A stretch of 18,413 nt of DNA from Clostridiales bacterium UBA5888 (lineage in GTDB: Bacteria > Bacillota > Clostridia > Oscillospirales > Oscillospiraceae). The position numbers were made by a program, and so were the translations under genes. Position 1 is the first letter of the stretch, and every line of letters begins with the position of its first letter. Shown one piece after another: positions 13,916 to 18,413 of this stretch. The notes under the pieces were generated by a model, which ran no database searches, was not told where the DNA came from, and saw only the letters and a list, made by a program, of their open reading frames with translations. The DNA is taken from positions 19,616 to 38,028 of the forward strand of contig DJEW01000006.1 in the NCBI GenBank assembly GCA_002431965.1. The letters are read 5' to 3'.

Positions 13916-15031
13916 ATGAAATTCACCTGTGAAAAATACATCCTGCAAAACGCCGTCGGCATGGCGTCAAGGGCTGCGGCAGGAAAAAGCCCCATCCCCG
14001 CGCTTGAAGGGCTTCTGATCTCTGCCGGCGCGCAGGTGCGCATCACGGGCTACGATCTCAAAAAGGGCATATATACGAATATAGAAGCCGACGTACAGCA
14101 GCCGGGCGAGATCGTCGTGGGCGCGCGGCTATTCGGCGAGATGATACGGCGCATGCCGGATGGTATAGTCACGGTTTCCTCCGACAGCAATAACTCCGTC
14201 GAAGTTAAATGCGGGAAAAGTGAATTCAATTTTATCGGCATCAGCCCCGACGATTATCCCGAGCTTCCCACGGTCGACGGAAAAAACAACATCACCGTGC
14301 CGCAGAAAATACTCAAGAGCATGATAAACCAGACCATCTTCGCCGTGTCCGACAGCGACGTGCGCCCCATATATACAGGCGAGCTTTTTGAAGTCGGCGA
14401 GGATACGCTCACAATCGTTGCCGTGGACGGTTACCGCCTTGCAAAGCGCACGGAGAAGATAGAGGGCGGCAAGCTTGAAGAGTGCACGTTCGTTGTTCCC
14501 GGCTCGACGCTGACGGATATAGAGCGCATCTGCACCGATGAGGACGACGCCATGCTGGAGATTGCGGTGGGGGAGAAGCATATATCCTTTGTCATCGGCA
14601 GCACGGTCGTTGTTTCACGCCGCCTTGAGGGTGAATTTTTAAACTACAGGAAATCACTGCCGACGGAATTCCGCTTCACGCTCGGCGTTGACCGGGCGGA
14701 GCTTATCCGCGCGATAGACCGCGTATCGCTCATCGTCAGCCAGAAAAACAGCAGCCCTGTGCGCATGACCTGCAATGACAGCGCAATAGACCTTCTCTGC
14801 GTCACGCCCATAGGCAAGGCGGAGGACGTGTGCACCTGCGAGGGAGACGGAGCGGGAATGGAGATAGGCTTCAACGACAGATACCTCACCGACGCGCTTA
14901 AGGCCGCGGGCGTGGACAAGGTCAATCTCAATTTCAACACCTCCTCATCTCCGTGCATCATTACCTCCGACGACGGAACGGATAATTTCACGTATATGAT
15001 ACTTCCCGTGCGTCTTCGCGCGGGTGACTGA
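13916..15031 (+). CDS. dnaN: DNA polymerase III beta sliding clamp
   Basis: Ring-shaped processivity clamp for the replicative polymerase, 371 residues, three repeated clamp domains, standard length. MKFTCEKYILQNAVGMASRAAAGKSPIPALEGLLISA is the typical N-terminus. VVDGYRLA-type sequence AVDGYRLAKR near 173-182 and the C-terminal YMILPVRL (hydrophobic pocket that binds client peptides, usually MPMRL or similar) confirm the family. GGAGG at 13903-13907 is 8 bases before the ATG. I see no confident separate promoter in the AT-rich oriC segment in front of it. yaaA follows 16 bases downstream, starting the dnaN-yaaA-recF-remB chain. Confidence 0.97.
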   Translation: MKFTCEKYILQNAVGMASRAAAGKSPIPALEGLLISAGAQVRITGYDLKKGIYTNIEADVQQPGEIVVGARLFGEMIRRMPDGIVTVSSDSNNSVEVKCGKSEFNFIGISPDDYPELPTVDGKNNITVPQKILKSMINQTIFAVSDSDVRPIYTGELFEVGEDTLTIVAVDGYRLAKRTEKIEGGKLEECTFVVPGSTLTDIERICTDEDDAMLEIAVGEKHISFVIGSTVVVSRRLEGEFLNYRKSLPTEFRFTLGVDRAELIRAIDRVSLIVSQKNSSPVRMTCNDSAIDLLCVTPIGKAEDVCTCEGDGAGMEIGFNDRYLTDALKAAGVDKVNLNFNTSSSPCIITSDDGTDNFTYMILPVRLRAGD

Positions 15032-15047
15032 TTGGAAAAGAGCATAA

Positions 15048-15260
15048 ATGGAGAAAATAAATATAGTAACCGAATATATCAAGCTCGATTCGCTTTTGAA
15101 GCTTGCCGCGCTTGTCGGAACAGGCGGCGAGGCAAAGTACGTTATCGGCGAGGGCATGGTGAAGGTCAACGGAGAGGTATGCACGCAGCGCGGCAGAAAG
15201 CTGCACGGCGGCGACCACGTGAGCTTTGCCGGAAACGAGCTTGAGATAACAAAAGAATGA
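15048..15260 (+). CDS. yaaA: S4-domain RNA-binding protein YaaA
   Basis: A 70-residue protein made of a single S4-like RNA-binding domain: YIKLDSLLKLAALVGTGGEAK, then VIGEGMVKVNGEVCTQRGRKL and a last strand GDHVSFAGNELEI. The dnaN-yaaA-recF order is conserved in Bacillota, where the protein is linked to the large ribosomal subunit. The ribosome binding site is weak (GGAAAAGAG). The stop overlaps recF by 4 bases (ATGA), so the two are translationally coupled. A longer overlapping reading from a TTG at 15032 in another frame is a shadow. Confidence 0.93.
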   Translation: MEKINIVTEYIKLDSLLKLAALVGTGGEAKYVIGEGMVKVNGEVCTQRGRKLHGGDHVSFAGNELEITKE

Positions 15261-16360
15261 GAGTAAAAAAAATCGCGCTCAGCGGTTTTCGCAACTATGA
15301 GTGGGATACGGCGGAATTCGACCCGGGAACAAACGTTATAAGCGGCGCAAACGCGCAGGGCAAAACAAACCTTCTGGAGAGCGTGTATATGCTCTCGACC
15401 GGGCGGAGCTTCCGCACAAGATTTGACCGCGAGCTTGTGGGCTTCGGCTTCTCTGCGGCGGAGATACTCGCCGATGTAGAAAGCCACGGACGCGAGCAGA
15501 CCGTCAATATCGTCCTGCGCCCGGGCACGGCGAAAAAAATAAGCGTGAACGGCGTGAAAAAGACCGCGTCGGAGCTGTGCGAGACCGTGAACACGGTGCT
15601 CTTCTGCCCGGATGACCTAAACCTCATCAAGGAGGGCGCGGCGGTCAGAAGGCGGCTTCTCGACAACGCCATAAGCCAGATACGCCCCAGATATGCGGAG
15701 TTTCTCGCACAGTTCAATAAGCTTTATGAGCATAAAACGCGCATACTCAAGGACTGGCGCGACAAGCCCTCGCTTCTTGACACGCTCGACGATTTTTCCG
15801 ACGGGATGTGCCGCGCGTCGGCGCAGCTCATCCGCTACCGCGCCGCATTCGCCGCGCGGCTTGACAGAACAGCCGCGCCCATACACGGCGATTTTTCCGG
15901 AGAGGGCGAGCGTCTTGAGGTGCGATACAGGACCGTCGGCACGGTTACGGACCCCACAGCGCCGGCAAAGGAGATATATTATCAGCTCTGCGACCATCAG
16001 GAGCGCCACCGCCAGGCGGAGCTTGACGCGGGGCAGTGCCTGACCGGCGCGCATAAGGACGATCTTGAGATTTATATAAACGGCAATCTCGCGCGCTCCT
16101 TTGCCTCGCAGGGGCAGACGAGGACGGCGGCGCTGTCTTTGAAGCTTGCCGAGCGGGAGATATTTCTCGCGGAAACCGGCGAGTACCCGATACTTCTGCT
16201 CGATGACGTATTGTCCGAGCTTGACGCAAAGCGGCAGGAATTCGTGCTCAATAGCATAGGCGGCGGGCAGACGCTCATCACCTGCTGCGAGGACGAGGGC
16301 ATATCCAGCCGCACAGGCGGCAGGGTGCTCTTTGTCGAAAAAGGTCGAATTAAATTATGA
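15257..16360 (+). CDS. recF: DNA replication and repair protein RecF
   Basis: SMC-like ATPase that, with RecO and RecR, helps load RecA at single-strand gaps behind stalled forks. The protein has 367 residues, a normal length. The N-terminal LSGFRNYEWDTAEFDPGTNVISGANAQGKTNLLESVYMLSTGRSFRT contains Walker A GANAQGKT (30-37). VLFCPDDLNLIKEGAAVRRRLLDNAI near 115-134 is the RecF block. The C-terminal half has SFASQGQTRTAALSLKLAE (signature region) and Walker B plus D-loop LLLDDVLSELDAKRQ (about 313-327). It overlaps yaaA by 4 bases and remB by 4 bases, so the three are one coupled operon segment. Confidence 0.96.
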   Translation: MRVKKIALSGFRNYEWDTAEFDPGTNVISGANAQGKTNLLESVYMLSTGRSFRTRFDRELVGFGFSAAEILADVESHGREQTVNIVLRPGTAKKISVNGVKKTASELCETVNTVLFCPDDLNLIKEGAAVRRRLLDNAISQIRPRYAEFLAQFNKLYEHKTRILKDWRDKPSLLDTLDDFSDGMCRASAQLIRYRAAFAARLDRTAAPIHGDFSGEGERLEVRYRTVGTVTDPTAPAKEIYYQLCDHQERHRQAELDAGQCLTGAHKDDLEIYINGNLARSFASQGQTRTAALSLKLAEREIFLAETGEYPILLLDDVLSELDAKRQEFVLNSIGGGQTLITCCEDEGISSRTGGRVLFVEKGRIKL

Positions 16361-16617
16361 ACTACATTCATCTCGGAAAAGGAAGCGTAATAAATACAGG
16401 CGGGATAATAGGTGTTTTCGATCTTGACATAACCTCGCAGTCGCACCTTACGCGCGCCTACCTTGCCGCATCGGAGAAAGCAGGACAGGTCGTAAACGCC
16501 GCAGAGGATATACCCAAGTCCTTCATCGTGACGGAGGAGGGCGGAATAAGGCGCGTTTATCTCAGCCAGCTTGCCTCCACGACGCTCCTCAGGCGCGCCG
16601 AGAGCGGGAAACTGTAA
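16357..16617 (+). CDS. remB: RemB/YaaB-like regulator (DUF370 family)
   Basis: An 86-residue protein starting MNYIHLGKGSVINTGGIIGVFDLDITSQS, the family signature. In Bacillus subtilis the gene between recF and gyrB is yaaB/remB, and the related RemA is a DNA-binding regulator of biofilm and osmoprotection genes. The function of RemB itself is poorly defined, so a DNA-binding role here is inference from the family. It overlaps the recF stop by 4 bases (ATGA). The C-terminus SQLASTTLLRRAESGKL is basic. gyrB follows after 48 bases. Confidence 0.9.
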   Translation: MNYIHLGKGSVINTGGIIGVFDLDITSQSHLTRAYLAASEKAGQVVNAAEDIPKSFIVTEEGGIRRVYLSQLASTTLLRRAESGKL

Positions 16618-16634
16618 ACATATATAACGCTGAT

Positions 16635-16643
16635 TGTTGAAAA
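16635..16643 (-). promoter_or_regulatory. Variant DnaA box TTTTCAACA upstream of gyrB
   Basis: On the minus strand TTTTCAACA, identical to the two oriC copies, lying in the 48-base remB-gyrB gap, 22 bases before the gyrB ATG. It may mark DnaA binding at gyrB. I find no sigma-A promoter in this gap. Confidence 0.45.
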
Positions 16644-16665
16644 CTACGTGATTTGGAGAAAAACT

Positions 16666-18413
16666 ATGGCAGACATGCAAGACGTGAACAAAAATAACGC
16701 ACAGCAGTACGACGCATCGCAGATACAGGTGCTGGAGGGTCTCGAGGCGGTGAGAAAGCGCCCGGGCATGTACATCGGTTCGACCTCATCCTCCGGTCTT
16801 CACCACCTTGTGTATGAAATTGTGGATAACTCCATCGACGAAGCGCTCGCGGGATTCTGCACGCATATAAAAGTGACGATAGAAGAAGGCGACGTTATCC
16901 GCGTGGAGGATAACGGACGCGGCATCCCTGTCGATATTCAGGAGCAGACGGGGAAAAGCGCGCTGGAGGTCGTGTTCACGGTGCTGCATGCGGGCGGCAA
17001 GTTCGGCGGCGGCGGATACAAGGTGTCCGGCGGTCTGCACGGCGTGGGCGCGTCCGTTGTGAACGCGCTGTCGGAATGGCTGGAGGTCGAGGTATGCAAG
17101 GACGGACAGCGCTACGGCATGAAGTTCTCCCGCGGCGATATAACCGAGCATATAAAAAAGCTCGGCGCGACGGAAAAGCGCGGCACGACCGTCCGCTTCA
17201 AGCCCGACCCGGAGATGTTCGACGATACGGTGTATGACTATGAAATACTTCATACCCGCATGCGCGAGCAGGCGTTTTTGAACGGAGGGCTGACTATCAC
17301 CCTGCGCGACGAGCGCGAGGGGAAGGAGCAGGGGGAGGAGCTGTGCTACGAGGGCGGCATACGCGAATTTGTGTCGTATCTCAATAACCACAAAAACCCC
17401 ATCCATGAGGACGTCATATATCTCTCCGGCGTGAAGGGCGACGCCGTCGCCGAGATCGCGCTGCAATATAACGACGGCTACAGTGAAACTCTCGTGTCGT
17501 TTGCAAACGACATACACACGCCCGAGGGCGGCATGCACGAGACCGGCTTCAAAACGGCGCTCACCCGCGTCATAAACGCCTACGGCGTAAAAACAAACAT
17601 AATAAAGGGCGACGACAAGGTATCCGGCGAGGATGTGCGCGAGGGTATCTCCGCCGTCATCTCCGTGAAGCTGCCGGAGGCGCAATTCGAGGGGCAGACA
17701 AAGCAGAAGCTCGGCAACGCATATATAAGAACGCTTGTAGACGGTATAGTAAACGACCAGCTCACAGAGTATTTCGAGGAGCACCCCGCAACGGCGAAGG
17801 TCATTCTCGAAAAGGCGATGATGGCAAACCGCGCGCGCGAGGCGGCGCGAAAGGCGAAGGAATCCGTCCGGCGCAAAACAGGGCTTGAAAGCGGACAGAT
17901 GCCCGACAAGCTTCAGGACTGCAACGAGCGCGACCCGTCGCTGTGCGAGATATACATCGTCGAGGGCGACAGCGCCGCAGGCTCTGCCATACAGGGGCGC
18001 GACAGCCGCTTTCAGGCGATACTTGCCATGTGGGGCAAGATGCTAAACGTTGAGAAAGCCCGCGCCGATAAGATCTACGGCAACGATAAGCTCTATCCTC
18101 TTGTGCTGGCGCTCGGCGCCGGAATAGGGGAGGAGTTCAATATGGACAAGCTCCGCTATCACAAGATAATCATCATGGCGGATGCCGACGTTGACGGCAG
18201 CCATATAAGAACGCTTCTTCTGACGTTCTTCTTCCGCTATATGCGCCCGCTGATAGAAAACGGGTACGTTTACTCCGCCGTGCCGCCGCTTTATAAGCTC
18301 ACGCGCGGAAAGCAGCAGCGCGTGGCGTACTCCGACGAGGAGCGCGACCGTCTCAGCAGCGAGATGCGCGCGGATAACCCCAACGTCAAGATCGACATAT
18401 CCCGCTTCAAGGG
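16666..18413 (+). CDS. gyrB: DNA gyrase subunit B, 3'-truncated by the window end
   Basis: ATPase subunit of gyrase, 582 codons visible and no stop before the window end. The GHKL ATPase domain shows EIVDNSIDEALAGF, VEDNGRGIPVD and GGLHGVGASVVNALS. The transducer domain follows. The TOPRIM domain has IVEGDSAAGSAIQGRD (E433) and the metal-binding MADADVDGSHIRT (D506, D508). GyrB rather than ParE is supported by its place after recF-remB. GGAG at 16655-16658 is 7 bases before the ATG. The N-terminus carries about 17 extra polar residues before ASQIQVLEGLEAVRKRPGMYIG. The QRDR-equivalent block reads LAMWGKMLNVEK instead of LPLKGKILNVEK, with Trp at the E. coli Lys447 position. The missing part is the C-terminal end of the TOPRIM/tail region. 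Confidence 0.96.
   Translation, partial: MADMQDVNKNNAQQYDASQIQVLEGLEAVRKRPGMYIGSTSSSGLHHLVYEIVDNSIDEALAGFCTHIKVTIEEGDVIRVEDNGRGIPVDIQEQTGKSALEVVFTVLHAGGKFGGGGYKVSGGLHGVGASVVNALSEWLEVEVCKDGQRYGMKFSRGDITEHIKKLGATEKRGTTVRFKPDPEMFDDTVYDYEILHTRMREQAFLNGGLTITLRDEREGKEQGEELCYEGGIREFVSYLNNHKNPIHEDVIYLSGVKGDAVAEIALQYNDGYSETLVSFANDIHTPEGGMHETGFKTALTRVINAYGVKTNIIKGDDKVSGEDVREGISAVISVKLPEAQFEGQTKQKLGNAYIRTLVDGIVNDQLTEYFEEHPATAKVILEKAMMANRAREAARKAKESVRRKTGLESGQMPDKLQDCNERDPSLCEIYIVEGDSAAGSAIQGRDSRFQAILAMWGKMLNVEKARADKIYGNDKLYPLVLALGAGIGEEFNMDKLRYHKIIIMADADVDGSHIRTLLLTFFFRYMRPLIENGYVYSAVPPLYKLTRGKQQRVAYSDEERDRLSSEMRADNPNVKIDISRFK

Noticed and set aside
14611..14626. Possible third parS, TGTTTCACGCCGCCTT in dnaN
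   Set aside because: Only the left half-site plus a central G matches. The right half is unrelated and it lies in conserved dnaN coding sequence.

Overview
The window reads as the replication-origin region of a spore-forming Clostridia genome (Bacillota), moderately GC-rich and most like Oscillospirales. This placement is inference from gene content and protein style. The supporting signs are the dnaA-dnaN-yaaA-recF-remB-gyrB cluster, a GPR spore protease gene, strong AGGAGG ribosome binding sites, and sigma-A promoters with TATAAT-like -10 boxes and 17-bp spacers. I see no tRNA, rRNA, insertion sequence, prophage or CRISPR array.

Layout. 1-2308 (+): the end of a BMP-family (nucleoside-type) ABC importer operon, with the tail of the ATPase and two permeases, closed by a terminator at 2334-2359. 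2394-3569 (-): an MsmX/MalK-type sugar-importer ATPase with its own promoter and a leader of about 190 nt. 3898-5175 (+): a PG-binding/LysM/M14 peptidase resembling gamma-D-glutamyl-L-diamino acid endopeptidase. 5250-8015 (-): asnS, a diacylglycerol-kinase-family lipid kinase and rpsT, each with its own promoter. 8225-9076 (+): gpr, divergent from rpsT. 9077-9119: two parS sites 27 bp apart, the second abutting the -35 box of the parA promoter. 9182-12169 (+): parA, parB and serS. 12370-13680 (+): dnaA. 13681-13915: oriC. 13916 to the end (+): dnaN, yaaA, recF, remB and a 3'-truncated gyrB.

How the genes work together. DnaA would load at oriC in the dnaA-dnaN gap. DnaN is the clamp, RecF handles gaps at forks, and GyrB supplies supercoiling. 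ParA and ParB with parS segregate the new origin and, in spore formers, link to sporulation, which fits gpr lying next to parS.

The most interesting signal is a matched protein and DNA departure from the DnaA norm. The DnaA domain IV signature is changed at three of the positions that contact bases in E. coli DnaA (Pro to Lys, Asp to Asn, Thr to Ala). The origin has no TTATCCACA box but carries TTTTCAACA twice, and a third copy lies just upstream of gyrB. A DnaA-trio-like CTA/ATA repeat follows one of these boxes. I suggest a lineage-specific DnaA-box code. A second point is that parS touches the parA promoter, which suggests ParB control of its own operon. A third is that the usual rpmH-rnpA-yidC-jag-mnmE-gidA-gidB block is missing beside dnaA, while parAB point toward the origin instead of away from it.
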